Positions 51,123 to 60,565 of a stretch of DNA of 64,000 bases are shown piece after piece. Positions within the stretch are counted from its first letter, which is position 1, and the number at the start of each line of letters is the position of its first letter. This DNA comes from Oscillospiraceae bacterium (GTDB taxonomy: Bacteria > Bacillota > Clostridia > Oscillospirales > Ruminococcaceae). The stretch lies in assembly GCA_017505635.1 (NCBI GenBank), contig JAFVOU010000007.1:32770-96769 (forward strand), read 5' to 3'. The position numbers and the translations under genes are program-made. The notes below the pieces were generated by a model. That model was not told where the DNA came from and searched no databases. It was given only the letters and a program-made list of their open reading frames with translations.

Positions 51123-51179
51123 ATTATACTATTCAATATATTGTGTGTAAAGTTTAAAAATGTAGAATATATATAGAAT
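51123..51179 (-). promoter_or_regulatory. nrdD promoter with tandem NrdR-like boxes
   Basis: On the minus strand TTTACA (51151-51146), a 17-base spacer and TATAAT (51128-51123). Box 1, ACACAATATATTGAAT (51146-51131), fills the spacer; box 2, ATTCTATATATATTCT (51179-51164), lies 33 bases upstream. NrdR boxes have the form ACACTATATATAGTGT and come in pairs about three helical turns apart. Confidence 0.65.
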
Positions 51180-51360
51180 TTAGTCCGAAAAATTTATCTA
51201 TTTTTCCACACAAAAAAGACTTGACAAAATTAAAATATACAAATGGGCATAAATGCTTATTAAATTTAGTTTTCTTCACGTTATAACAAAAAAATATGCA
51301 CAGAAAAATCAGATATAAAATGACAAAATTTTCCAAATATATTTTTTATGAGGTTTTTTT

Positions 51361-51370
51361 ATGGTATAAT
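51361..51370 (+). promoter_or_regulatory. Extended -10 promoter of the lysozyme gene
   Basis: TGGTATAAT is a TGn-extended -10 box at 51362-51370; the -35 region is only T-rich. Confidence 0.5.
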
Positions 51371-51402
51371 AATTTAATATGAAAATATTAAAGGAGCAGC
51401 AG

Positions 51403-53865
51403 ATGAAAAAATTTCTTTCTTTATTTTTTACAATAACTGTTTTCGTTGTGTTTTTCTGTTTTGAAGCTTCGGCGGCAGAGACAGAACTTAAGGAAAACAG
51501 CTGGAGATATAAAGACGGCGAAGCAATAAAAAGCGAATACGGTATTTCGCTGTTTTCTGACCCTTATCATCCCGATGCAAAATACAAGGGCATAGATGTA
51601 AGCCACCATCAGGGTGTGATTGACTGGGAAAAGGTAAAAGCAGACGGAATTGACTTTGCGATTATCCGCTGCGGTTACGGCGAAGACAAAACCGAGTACG
51701 ACGACAGATGCTGGGAGTACAATACTTCCGAGTGCGAACGTCTGGGCATCCCTTATGGTGTATACATATATTCCTATGCAGGCCGTATTGAAAATCCGGG
51801 CGAAAATGCCGATTTTAAAAAACAGAGCATCATTGATGCAAAAAGCGAGGCAGACCATGTGCTGCGGCTGATAGAGGGTAAAAACCTTTCGCTTCCTGTA
51901 TACTATGACCTTGAAGAAAACTCTATGATAGATGCGGCAACACAGATAGACCTTGCGGCAGTTTCAAAGGCTTTCTGCGAAAAGATAGAAGCTGCAGGAT
52001 ATCCTGTGGGCATCTACGCAAATCTTAACTGGTGGACCTATTATCTGACCGACCCCTGTTTTGACAACTGGTACAGATGGGTTGCACGCTGGAACGATTA
52101 CTGCGGATACGAGGGCGAATATGCAGTGTGGCAGTACTACGAAAAGGGTGCGGTTGACGGCATAACAGTGGATGTTGATATGAATTTTCTTATCGGCACA
52201 CCAACTGACCACAAAATCTGGTCGGAAAAACTTGCCACACCAAAGTTGAATCTTTCAAATGATGAAGACAGCGGCAAACCGCATTTAAGCTGGAACAAAG
52301 TCACCGGAGCAAAAGAGTATCAGATATGGCGCAAAACCACTAAAAACGGCATATACAAACTTTACAAAACAACAAAAGATGTATCCTTTACCGAAGAAGG
52401 CGCAACAGCGGGCAAAACCTATTACTATCGTGTAAAAGCAATCAGCAAAAGCAACAGTGTGGGGGATTCCCACTACAGTGTGCAGAAATACATAACCTGC
52501 GACCTTGCAAAGCCTGCAGTTACAGTATCCAATGATATTGCAACAGGCACAGTAAACCTTGGCTGGAATGCTGTAACGGGTGTGAAGGAATATCAGATTT
52601 ACCGTTCAAAGACGGGCGCTGAGGGTTCTTTTGCAAAAATCCACAGCACAACCGACACTGTTTTTGCTGACACATCGGCACTTGTGGGCACACAGCATTT
52701 TTACAAGGTAAAAGCCATACACAAAACAGCGGCGGCAAACAGCGAATCCGAAATTGTAAGTGCAACCCGTACACTGCCAAATACAACAGTGACAGCTACC
52801 AATGTGGCATCCAGCGGCAAGGTGAAATTAAGCTGGAAAAAGGTTGACGGCGCGGTAAAATACGAGGTTTACCGCTCAAAAACAGGCAAGGAAGGTTCTT
52901 TTGGCAGGATAAGCACCACAAGCAGCACAACCCTTACCAACACATCTGCACAGGCGGGTGTTCTCTATTATTACAAAGTGAAAGCAATACACACAAACCC
53001 TGCGGCAAACAGCGGATTTTCCAACACAGTAAGCCGCGTTTGTGACCTTGCAAAACCTGCATTCAGCGCAGCAAACAATCCGTCAAACGGAAAACCGCAG
53101 TTAAGCTGGAATGCTGTTGAAGGTGCGCAGAAATACGAGATTTACCGCTCCAGAACAGGTAATACAGGTTCTTTCAGCAAAATTTATACCACCGACAAAA
53201 CCACATTCACCAACACATCTGCACAGGCAGGTGAAATGTACTGGTACAAGATAAAGGCAGTACATTCCAATGTTGAGGCAAACAGTGTGCTGTCCGATGC
53301 AACGGGTGTTATCTGCCGTCTGTCACAGCCGGAAATCACCCTGACAAATGTGGCGTCCGGCGGCAAAATTAAAATAAGCTGGAACGCTGTGGAAGGGGCT
53401 GAAAAATACGAGGTTTACCGTTCAAAAACAGGCAAAGCAGGCTCCTTTGCAAGAATAAGCACCACAAAAAACACAAGCCTTACCAATACATCTGCACAGG
53501 CAGGAACACTTTATTACTATAAAGTAAAAGCAGTGCACTCCAATCCGCAGGCAAACAGCGAATTTTCAGCAGCAAAAAGCATTACCTGCAAGCTTGCAGC
53601 ACCTGTGGTTAAAGTTTCCTATGCAGCAACAGGCAAACCAAAACTCAGCTGGGACAGAGTTGATGGTGCGGTTAAATATCAGATTTACCGTTCCAAAACA
53701 GGCAAAGACGGTTCTTTTGCCCTTATCAATACAGTTACGGGCATAACAACCACAAACAAAAATGCCGTTGCGGGCACAAAATATTATTACAAGGTAGTGG
53801 CGGTACACACCAACACCGATGCAAACAGTGCATACAGCGCAACAGTAAATATAATTTCAAAATAA
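51403..53865 (+). CDS. Secreted GH25 lysozyme with six FN3-like repeats
   Basis: An 820-residue exported protein: signal peptide KKFLSLFFTITVFVVFFCFEASA, then a GH25 muramidase domain (about 55-270) with KGIDVSHHQGVIDWEKV, the acidic pair in VYYDLEEN (D-x-E) and AVWQYYEKGAVDGITVDVDMNF. Six fibronectin-III-like repeats of about 90 residues follow, each with SW-x-x-V-x-G-A-x-x-Y-x-I/V-Y-R-S and YYYKVKA. It should cut peptidoglycan; the repeats are spacers or wall/carbohydrate binders. No sorting signal or membrane anchor. The start at 51403 has AAGGAG. Confidence 0.92.
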   Translation: MKKFLSLFFTITVFVVFFCFEASAAETELKENSWRYKDGEAIKSEYGISLFSDPYHPDAKYKGIDVSHHQGVIDWEKVKADGIDFAIIRCGYGEDKTEYDDRCWEYNTSECERLGIPYGVYIYSYAGRIENPGENADFKKQSIIDAKSEADHVLRLIEGKNLSLPVYYDLEENSMIDAATQIDLAAVSKAFCEKIEAAGYPVGIYANLNWWTYYLTDPCFDNWYRWVARWNDYCGYEGEYAVWQYYEKGAVDGITVDVDMNFLIGTPTDHKIWSEKLATPKLNLSNDEDSGKPHLSWNKVTGAKEYQIWRKTTKNGIYKLYKTTKDVSFTEEGATAGKTYYYRVKAISKSNSVGDSHYSVQKYITCDLAKPAVTVSNDIATGTVNLGWNAVTGVKEYQIYRSKTGAEGSFAKIHSTTDTVFADTSALVGTQHFYKVKAIHKTAAANSESEIVSATRTLPNTTVTATNVASSGKVKLSWKKVDGAVKYEVYRSKTGKEGSFGRISTTSSTTLTNTSAQAGVLYYYKVKAIHTNPAANSGFSNTVSRVCDLAKPAFSAANNPSNGKPQLSWNAVEGAQKYEIYRSRTGNTGSFSKIYTTDKTTFTNTSAQAGEMYWYKIKAVHSNVEANSVLSDATGVICRLSQPEITLTNVASGGKIKISWNAVEGAEKYEVYRSKTGKAGSFARISTTKNTSLTNTSAQAGTLYYYKVKAVHSNPQANSEFSAAKSITCKLAAPVVKVSYAATGKPKLSWDRVDGAVKYQIYRSKTGKDGSFALINTVTGITTTNKNAVAGTKYYYKVVAVHTNTDANSAYSATVNIISK

Positions 53866-53869
53866 AAGC

Positions 53870-53904
53870 AAAATCCACCTGCATTACGCGGGTGGATTTT
53901 TATA
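53870..53904. terminator. Bidirectional terminator
   Basis: AAAATCCACC and GGTGGATTTT pair, with T tracts on both strands, between convergent genes. Confidence 0.85.
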
Positions 53905-53925
53905 TGCTGTAAATTTTTACACAGT

Positions 53926-55026
53926 TTATTTCATAAGTTCAAGCACCAGTTTTGTGATGTTTTCAAGGTTTTCTATGGTAATAAATTCCTTTGTGGTGTG
54001 CACGTCGCTCATACCTGTGCCAAGCACCAGTGCGGCAATGCCGTTCTGGTTCATATTGTTGGCATCGCTGCCGCCGCCTGTGGATGCGGTTTCGCCTTTA
54101 AGTCCTGCTTTTTCGCAGGCAGCCATAACCTCCTGCACAAAGCAGTCATCATCAGCTTTTTTGTATGGCTGATAAAGTTCAAATACCTTGCCTTCAAATC
54201 TGCCGCCGTATTTTTTGCAGGCAGCATCGATGCACTGTGTCATGTGCAAAGTCTGTGCCGCAAGCTTTTCGCGGTTAAGGCTGCGTGCTTCGGCAAGAAA
54301 ACGAACCTTTTCCGGCACGATATTTGTTGCACCCTCACAGCAGAATGTACCTATATTTGCTGTTGTTTCCTCATCAATGCGCAGCAGTTTCATATTGCTT
54401 ACAGCTTCTGCCGCAATCTGAACTGCACTTATGCCGTTTTCCGGTGCAATGCCTGCATGGGCTGTTCTGCCAATAAAGCAGCCGTCGATTTTAATCTGAC
54501 CCGGTGCGCTGGTGATAATTCTGCCTGCATCACCGCTGGAGTCCAGAACAACAGCTTTTTTTGCTGTAATGCGGCTGTAGTCCAGATGTCTGGAACCAAG
54601 CAGTCCAACCTCCTCGCAAACCGAGAACACAATTTCAATGGTAGGGTGCGGCAGATTTTCTTCCTTAAGTGTGCGCAAAGCTTCGATAACAGCTGCGATG
54701 CCGCTTTTGTCATCGCCGCCAAGGACTGTTGTGCCGTCGGAAGAAATAACACCGTCTTTTACAACAGGTTTTACGCCGATGCCGGGTACAACAGTGTCCA
54801 TATGCGCAGAAAACAGAATTGCTTCGCGGCTTTCGTCACCTTTGAGGGTGGCATATACATTGCCTGCGTTGCTGCCGGTTTTTTCGCCGCAGCTGTCCAT
54901 ATAAACTTCGCAGCCGATTTCGCCAAGGTCTGCCATAACAGCCTTTGCCATTTCCAGTTCGCTGTAGCTTTCGCTGTCAATCTGAACATATTTCAAAAAT
55001 GTTTCAACAAGTCTCTGAGAGTTCAT
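53926..55026 (-). CDS. M20-family peptidase, PepT-like
   Basis: A 366-residue zinc aminopeptidase-type protein. Metal ligands are in ILFSAHMDTVVPG (His, Asp), VLGGDDKSGIAAV (Asp), EIVFSVCEEVGLLGS (catalytic Glu, Glu) and DVHTTKEFI (His). It matches the PepT-like M20 group that trims short peptides or related amides. AAGGAGG precedes the ATG at 55026, 10 bases after the aminotransferase gene, so it is cotranscribed with it. Confidence 0.9.
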   Translation of the reverse strand: MNSQRLVETFLKYVQIDSESYSELEMAKAVMADLGEIGCEVYMDSCGEKTGSNAGNVYATLKGDESREAILFSAHMDTVVPGIGVKPVVKDGVISSDGTTVLGGDDKSGIAAVIEALRTLKEENLPHPTIEIVFSVCEEVGLLGSRHLDYSRITAKKAVVLDSSGDAGRIITSAPGQIKIDGCFIGRTAHAGIAPENGISAVQIAAEAVSNMKLLRIDEETTANIGTFCCEGATNIVPEKVRFLAEARSLNREKLAAQTLHMTQCIDAACKKYGGRFEGKVFELYQPYKKADDDCFVQEVMAACEKAGLKGETASTGGGSDANNMNQNGIAALVLGTGMSDVHTTKEFITIENLENITKLVLELMK

Positions 55027-55036
55027 AATTTCCTCC

Positions 55037-56266
55037 TTACTGAATGCTGTCAAGAATAGCTTTCATCTTTTCCGCAAGACCTTTTGCCTTGTTTACAGGC
55101 AGGCTGCACACAGCCACGCGTATGCCTTTGTCCACCTGAACGGTAAAGATATTATTGTCCATAAGTGCATCGTGATACTGCTGGCGGATTGCATTGTCCA
55201 CCTTTACTGTGATGAAAAATCCTTCCTTGTACGGATACAAAGGCAGACCGCACTGTGCGGCTTCCTGCATAAAGATATCGCTGCGCTGTTTGAGCAGTGT
55301 GATATATTCAGCTTTTTCTGCCATAAATTCGTCATAATGGCTGCGCATTATATTGCAGAAATTATGCATTGCACCGTTGTTTACGTTGCTCCAGATAGCG
55401 CGGGCAGATTTTTCAAAAACGATTTCTGCCTGTCTTACACTTTCGGCACTTTTTGCCGCAATAACAGCCGCACCGCAGCGCATGCCGTAACTTGTCAGGG
55501 TTTTGCTGCAGCTCATTGCGATAACAACCATAACATTTTCGCTCATAGCCTCAAAGTTTTTCATATAGTCACGGCTGTGGCCAAGGTTGTAGGAATAGTC
55601 GATATAAGCAATATCATTGAGGATAATGCAAGGTGTTGTTTCGCCTACATCGTTTAAAAACGAAATAAGTTCCTTCCATTCAGCATCGCTCATTGTATAG
55701 CCTGTAGGGTTGTGGCATGGGTCATTGACAACCAGCACAATGCGGTTCTGCTTTCCTTTAAGGCTGTTTACCTTTTCTTTGATATCTGCAAGGTTAAAGT
55801 TGTCGTTTTCGTCAAACATACTGTATTTAACGGCACCAAGCTGTTTGTCCTGTGCCATAATGGCATAGCTTGTCCAGGCAATGTCAGGGATAATAACACT
55901 TTCGCCTGTTTCAAGAAATTCGCCTATGCCAAGGCTTACAGCACCAGTGCCGCCCGGTGTTGCCACAACACTGCTTGCAAGGTTTGTGCCGCCCACAGTC
56001 CACTGTGTGCACAATGTGCGGAAATCGGCGTTGCCCAGAAAACCTGCGGCATAGCCTGCTTTCTGTTTTGGTGTCACTTCGTCAAAGCTGCCAAAAACAC
56101 TTTTCATTGCCACAAGGCTGCCTTCTTCGTCATAAAGGCTGCCAAGGGTTGCGTCAATAACGTTTTCTGCACCAAAAGTTTCCTTTGCTGCATTTGCTTT
56201 TCTTACAATGGCAAAAACTGTATCCACAATAGGGTTTTTGTCTGCACTTTCTTTTATAAAATTCAT
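55037..56266 (-). CDS. Class I/II PLP aminotransferase
   Basis: A 409-residue fold-type I enzyme. VATPGGTGAVSLGIGEFLE is the PLP-phosphate loop, LVVNDPCHNPTGYTM the N-P-T-G motif, IILNDIAYIDYSY the Asp that holds pyridine N, and AMSCSKTLTSYGMRCGA the PLP lysine. It resembles aromatic/aspartate aminotransferases. Its place behind chorismate mutase and beside the aro operon suggests transamination of phenylpyruvate or hydroxyphenylpyruvate, but this is inferred. The start at 56266 follows AAGGAGG. Confidence 0.87.
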   Translation of the reverse strand: MNFIKESADKNPIVDTVFAIVRKANAAKETFGAENVIDATLGSLYDEEGSLVAMKSVFGSFDEVTPKQKAGYAAGFLGNADFRTLCTQWTVGGTNLASSVVATPGGTGAVSLGIGEFLETGESVIIPDIAWTSYAIMAQDKQLGAVKYSMFDENDNFNLADIKEKVNSLKGKQNRIVLVVNDPCHNPTGYTMSDAEWKELISFLNDVGETTPCIILNDIAYIDYSYNLGHSRDYMKNFEAMSENVMVVIAMSCSKTLTSYGMRCGAAVIAAKSAESVRQAEIVFEKSARAIWSNVNNGAMHNFCNIMRSHYDEFMAEKAEYITLLKQRSDIFMQEAAQCGLPLYPYKEGFFITVKVDNAIRQQYHDALMDNNIFTVQVDKGIRVAVCSLPVNKAKGLAEKMKAILDSIQ

Positions 56267-56318
56267 ACTGCTTTCCTCCTTTGTACAGTCTGCAGCTGGT
56301 ATATACAGGCAGTTGGTA

Positions 56319-56612
56319 TTATTTATCGGTGCTGCTGTTGCTTTTGCATATAATGGCATTCTGATATTCCTTGCTTATGCGCATAAGCTGTATCAGCATA
56401 TCTTCATAATATGGTCTGAGATTTTCGTCCTTTATCTCTGCAAGATTTTTTTCGATAACTTCCTTTTCTCTTGCTGCGTCAAAAACAGGCAGACCGTTTG
56501 CAATTTTGTATGACGCAACATCCTCTGCCGCGTGCATGCGCATCTCAAAAAAATGTGCAATATGTGCATCAGCTTCGTTTATAACAAGCCTTGCCTTTTC
56601 CAGTTTGTTCAT
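56319..56612 (-). CDS. Chorismate mutase, AroQ class
   Basis: A 97-residue all-helical protein. The chorismate mutase residues are visible: R in FFEMRMHAAEDVASYK with the Lys, and AREKEVI with QLMRISKEYQ for the last helix. It turns chorismate into prephenate, the substrate of TyrA made by the divergent operon. The start at 56612 has GGAGG. First gene of the chorismate mutase-aminotransferase-peptidase run. Confidence 0.9.
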   Translation of the reverse strand: MNKLEKARLVINEADAHIAHFFEMRMHAAEDVASYKIANGLPVFDAAREKEVIEKNLAEIKDENLRPYYEDMLIQLMRISKEYQNAIICKSNSSTDK

Positions 56613-56713
56613 AGTCTGCCTCCGCAAAATATAATATGCATAAAGTATATCACAATGCAGATAAAATGGTAAATGTTTTTTATATAAAATTTCAGCTGCA
56701 ATAATATTGTGCC

Positions 56714-56742
56714 TTGATTTAGGTGGTAAAAAAGGATAAAAT
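56714..56742 (+). promoter_or_regulatory. aro operon promoter
   Basis: TTGATT at 56714-56719, a 17-base spacer and TAAAAT at 56737-56742. No T-box leader or attenuator is seen before aroB. Confidence 0.6.
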
Positions 56743-56794
56743 AAAAAGATAAATACAATCATTTTAAGGCAAAATAAAAAACAGGGAGGCAGCT

Positions 56795-57814
56795 ATGGAA
56801 TTTACAGTAAAACTGACCGACGCACAAAGCCGTGTTATCATCGAAAAGGGCTGCCATACACATCTTGCGGATTATATGGAATTTAACGGCAGGGTTATGG
56901 TTGTCACCGACGACAATATACCCGACAGCCTTAAAGAAAGTGTTCTGTGTCAGTTCGAAGATGCAATTCTTGCCGAAGTACCCCAGGGCGAAAAGGCAAA
57001 AAGCTTTGAAATTTACACCGACCTGCTGGCAACTTTGCTGGAAAACGGTTTTTCCCGCAAGGATTTTGTTATCGCTCTGGGCGGCGGTGTAGTGGGTGAC
57101 CTTGCAGGCTTTGTGGCATCCACCTATAAACGCGGCTGCCGTTTTGTACAGATACCTACAACAACACTTGCACAGATAGATTCCTCCATCGGGGGCAAGG
57201 TTGCTGTAAATATGAACGGAATAAAAAACTGTGTGGGCAGTTTTTATCACCCCGAAACAGTTTTTGTGGACACCGACACCCTTGCAACCCTTGAAAAACG
57301 CCATTTTTACAACGGTCTTGTGGAGGCGGTAAAAGCGGGTTGTATCGGCGATGCACAGCTGTTTGATATATTTAAAAACCACGCACACGAACTTGATGCA
57401 CACAGCCCGTATCTTGAAGAAATAATCACACGCAGCCTGCTGTTTAAACGCAGTGTTGTGCAGCAGGACGAAAAGGAACAGAACTTAAGAAAAATCCTCA
57501 ACTTCGGTCACACAATTGGTCACGCGCTGGAAAGTCTGTACAATCTTGAAGAATATTACCACGGCGAATGTGTTGCCAACGGCATGCTGATGATTACGGA
57601 GGATATGCAGATAAAGCAGGACCTTACCGGCATTTTTGAAAAAATGAATATTCCTTTTGTAAAGGCACCTGATGCGGACAAATGCATTGAATTTATAAAA
57701 AACGACAAAAAGGCCAGCGGCAGCACCGTTGATATAGTAAAGGTGGACCGCATAGGCGAAGCTTATATTGAAAAAATCCACATCGAAGATATGAAAAAAT
57801 ATTTCGGGAGATAG
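56795..57814 (+). CDS. aroB: 3-dehydroquinate synthase
   Basis: A 339-residue NAD- and zinc-dependent enzyme. ALGGGVVGDLAGFVASTYKRG is the NAD-binding signature, TTTLAQIDSSIGGKVAVN follows, and the metal site is formed by Glu in GLVEAVK and His in FGHTIGHALE and YYHGECVANG. It closes DAHP to 3-dehydroquinate, step 2 of the shikimate pathway. First gene of the operon; GGGAGG before ATG. Confidence 0.97.
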   Translation: MEFTVKLTDAQSRVIIEKGCHTHLADYMEFNGRVMVVTDDNIPDSLKESVLCQFEDAILAEVPQGEKAKSFEIYTDLLATLLENGFSRKDFVIALGGGVVGDLAGFVASTYKRGCRFVQIPTTTLAQIDSSIGGKVAVNMNGIKNCVGSFYHPETVFVDTDTLATLEKRHFYNGLVEAVKAGCIGDAQLFDIFKNHAHELDAHSPYLEEIITRSLLFKRSVVQQDEKEQNLRKILNFGHTIGHALESLYNLEEYYHGECVANGMLMITEDMQIKQDLTGIFEKMNIPFVKAPDADKCIEFIKNDKKASGSTVDIVKVDRIGEAYIEKIHIEDMKKYFGR

Positions 57815-57817
57815 CTT

Positions 57818-58903
57818 ATGAAAAGTGTAATAGGCAAAAATATTACATTGGCACTGTACGGCGAAAGCCACGGCGACGCCATCGGCATTGTGGTGGACGG
57901 GCTGCCTGCAGGCATAAAAATCAATACGGATTTTATCGCCCGTCAGCTTGATATGCGAAAACCAAAGGGCAAAATCTCCACACAGCGCAGAGAAGGTGAC
58001 CAATTTACCATCACAAGCGGTGTGTTCAATGGCTATACCTGCGGCACACCTCTGCATATCACAATACCAAACACAGCACATAAAAGTGCTGACTATCAGC
58101 CAAATCTGCCAAGACCTTCCCATGCTGATTATGCGGCACATATCAAATACAATGGCTTTGAGGACTACCGCGGCGGCGGGCATTTTTCCGGCCGTCTTAC
58201 CGCGCCGATTGTTGCCGCAGGGGCAATTGCCATTGATATACTTAAAAACAAAGGCATAACCATCGGCACACATATAAAAAAATGTCAGCATATCACCGAC
58301 CGTGATTTTGAAAACTGTGCGGTCGATATTGCACTTTGCAATTCAAAATATTTTGCAACCCTTGACGAAACTGTGGGCAAACAGATGCAGCAGCACATCG
58401 AAACTGTCGGTGCAGACTGCGACAGCGTAGGCGGCGTTCTTGAAACCTGTGTGCTGGGTATGCCAGCAGGTGTGGGTGAGCCATACTTCAACAGCGTTGA
58501 AAGCGTGTTAAGCCAGTACCTTTTTTCCATTGGCGGAATAAAAGGCGTGCAGTTTGGCAAAGGTTTCGGCTTTGCCGACTGTCTTGGCAGTGAAGCAAAT
58601 GATGCCTTTGAAATGTGCGGCGACAAAGTGATTACAAAAACCAATCACAACGGCGGTATAAACGGAGGCATCACAAACGGTATGCCGCTTGTTTTCCGCG
58701 TTGCAGTAAAACCTACACCGTCGATATTCAGACAGCAGGATACAGTAGACCTTGCAGCAATGGAAAATGCAAAGCTTACAATTACCGGCCGTCACGACCC
58801 CGCAATTTTTCACCGGGCAAGGGTGGTTGTAGACAGCCTTACTGCACTTGCCTTGCTTGATATGCTTGTGCAGCACTTTGGCGAAAGGTGGCTTTGCGGA
58901 TGA
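57818..58903 (+). CDS. aroC: Chorismate synthase
   Basis: A 361-residue FMN-dependent enzyme. GESHGDAIGIVVDGLPAG, YRGGGHFSGRLTAPIVAAG and GISNG-type NHNGGINGGITNGMPLV are the chorismate synthase signatures, and RHDPAIFHRARVVVDSL closes the protein. It makes chorismate from EPSP. The start lies 3 bases after the aroB stop. Confidence 0.97.
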   Translation: MKSVIGKNITLALYGESHGDAIGIVVDGLPAGIKINTDFIARQLDMRKPKGKISTQRREGDQFTITSGVFNGYTCGTPLHITIPNTAHKSADYQPNLPRPSHADYAAHIKYNGFEDYRGGGHFSGRLTAPIVAAGAIAIDILKNKGITIGTHIKKCQHITDRDFENCAVDIALCNSKYFATLDETVGKQMQQHIETVGADCDSVGGVLETCVLGMPAGVGEPYFNSVESVLSQYLFSIGGIKGVQFGKGFGFADCLGSEANDAFEMCGDKVITKTNHNGGINGGITNGMPLVFRVAVKPTPSIFRQQDTVDLAAMENAKLTITGRHDPAIFHRARVVVDSLTALALLDMLVQHFGERWLCG

Positions 58904-60144
58904 AGGTAGGTCTTATAGGCGAAAAACTGGGCCACAGCTTTTCAAAACCGATACACGAACAGATTGCTGACTATACCTACGATATTATGCCTTTAAGCCG
59001 TGAGGAGTTTCCGCTTTTTATGGAAAACAGGGCTTTTGATGCAATAAATGTTACCATTCCGTACAAGGAAATGGTTATGCCGTATTGCGATTTTATTGAT
59101 GAAAAGGCAGCGGACATAGGTGCGGTAAATGCAATAAAGAATGTGGGCGGCAGGCTGTATGCCACAAACACCGATTTTGACGGACTTAAATGGATGATTG
59201 AAAACCATTTTGATATAAAAGGCAAAACTGTCGCAATATGCGGCAGCGGCGGCACAAGCAAAACCGCTTTTGCGGTGTGCAAAGCACTTGATGCAGGCAA
59301 AATTATCCGCACCGCGAGAAATAAAGGCGAACCGTATATTACATATGAACAGCTTAAAGAGTGCACGGATATTCAGTTTATCATCAACACCACAAGTGTT
59401 GGTATGCTGCCGGATATTATGTCTTCCATAGTTGACCTTGACTGGTTTCCTGAATGTCAGGGGGTTATCGACGTGGTTTACAATCCCCTTGTGACAAGTC
59501 TCTGCTGGCAGGCAAAGCAGAAAAATATACCATATATTGCAGGGCTTGAAATGCTTGCAGGTCAGGCTGTTGCAGCGGTGGAGTTTTTTACAGGCAAAGA
59601 GGCTGACCGCACTGTCATAGGCGATATAACAAAAAAACTTTACCGCGAAAAACGCAATCTTGTGCTTATAGGTATGCCAAGCAGCGGCAAAACCAGTCTG
59701 GGCAAAAAGGCTGCGGCAAAGCTCAGGATGGATTTTGCGGATATGGATGACGAAATTGAAAAGAAAGCGGGAAAAACAATACCGCAGATTTTTGAAGAAA
59801 GCGGCGAGAGCGGTTTTCGCAAGATTGAAAGTGAAATCTGTATTGAACTGGCAAAACGCAACCGCACCGTTATCAGCTGCGGAGGCGGAGTGATAAAAAA
59901 TCCGCTGAATATGCAGGCATTGAGCCTTAACGGGTATGTGGTTTATATAAAAAGAAATGTTGACAAGCTGCAGACAGGGGGCAAACGTCCTCTCAGCAGC
60001 AGCCGCGGTGCACTTAAGGAAATGGCGGCAGAGCGTTTTCCGCTTTACGAAAAATACAGCGATGCCACCGTGGAAAACAACGGATATTTCGGCTATGCGC
60101 TGGATAATTTGCTGGAGGTGTGGAATGAAGATACTGGTTATTAA
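58900..60144 (+). CDS. aroE-aroK: Fused shikimate dehydrogenase-shikimate kinase
   Basis: A 414-residue two-domain enzyme. Residues 1-245 are AroE: LGHSFSKPIH, NVTIPYKEMV (catalytic Lys), NTDFDGL (catalytic Asp) and the NADP loop ICGSGGTSKTAF. Residues 250-414 are AroK: Walker A LIGMPSSGKTSLG, shikimate-binding FADMDDEIE and GFRKIES, ISCGGGVI, and the lid GGKRPLSS. It catalyses two consecutive steps, dehydroshikimate to shikimate-3-phosphate. Start at 58900 (ATGA overlap with aroC, AAGGTGG upstream). Confidence 0.96.
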   Translation: MKVGLIGEKLGHSFSKPIHEQIADYTYDIMPLSREEFPLFMENRAFDAINVTIPYKEMVMPYCDFIDEKAADIGAVNAIKNVGGRLYATNTDFDGLKWMIENHFDIKGKTVAICGSGGTSKTAFAVCKALDAGKIIRTARNKGEPYITYEQLKECTDIQFIINTTSVGMLPDIMSSIVDLDWFPECQGVIDVVYNPLVTSLCWQAKQKNIPYIAGLEMLAGQAVAAVEFFTGKEADRTVIGDITKKLYREKRNLVLIGMPSSGKTSLGKKAAAKLRMDFADMDDEIEKKAGKTIPQIFEESGESGFRKIESEICIELAKRNRTVISCGGGVIKNPLNMQALSLNGYVVYIKRNVDKLQTGGKRPLSSSRGALKEMAAERFPLYEKYSDATVENNGYFGYALDNLLEVWNEDTGY

Positions 60145-60565
60145 CGGACCTAATATAAATATGCTTGGCATAAGGGAAAAACACATCTACGGCAGCGAAA
60201 ATTATGATACCCTTGTTGAACTTTGCAAAGAAACAGGCAAAAAGCTGGGAGTGGAAATCGAGTGCTGGCAGTCAAATCACGAGGGTGATATTGTGGACAA
60301 AATCCAGTGGGCATATTTCAACGGTGTGGACGGCATTGTTATCAACCCTGCCGCATACACCCACACATCTGTTGCACTGCTGGATGCAGTAAAAGCCGTT
60401 TCCATTCCAACGGTAGAAGTGCACATTTCAAAGGTGAAAGAAAGAGAGGATTTCCGCCAGGTATCCTATATCCGTGCGGCCTGCGTAAAAACAATAAGCG
60501 GTCAGGGTATAAAAGGATACGAAACAGCGATAAAATACCTTGCAGAGGAGGAATATAAAAGATGA
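60125..60565 (+). CDS. aroQ: Type II 3-dehydroquinate dehydratase
   Basis: A 146-residue enzyme: LVINGPNINMLGIREKHIYG (catalytic Arg and Tyr), NPAAYTHTSVAL (Asn), VEVHISKVKEREDFR (His) are all present. It dehydrates 3-dehydroquinate by the anti-elimination route. It overlaps the end of the aroE-aroK gene by 20 bases and the next gene by 4 (ATGA), so translation is coupled. Confidence 0.96.
   Translation: MKILVINGPNINMLGIREKHIYGSENYDTLVELCKETGKKLGVEIECWQSNHEGDIVDKIQWAYFNGVDGIVINPAAYTHTSVALLDAVKAVSIPTVEVHISKVKEREDFRQVSYIRAACVKTISGQGIKGYETAIKYLAEEEYKR

Larger units (their letters stand above)
51059..51402. other. Intergenic region between divergent nrdD and lysozyme genes
   Basis: It holds the nrdD promoter with NrdR-like boxes (51123-51179) and the lysozyme promoter near 51365. 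The middle (51180-51340) is AT-rich and shows no other feature. Confidence 0.6.

Noticed and set aside
52200..53865. Regular repeats every 270 bases or so, considered as a CRISPR or satellite array
   Set aside because: They encode six in-frame FN3-like domains of the lysozyme, diverged at the DNA level and without spacers.
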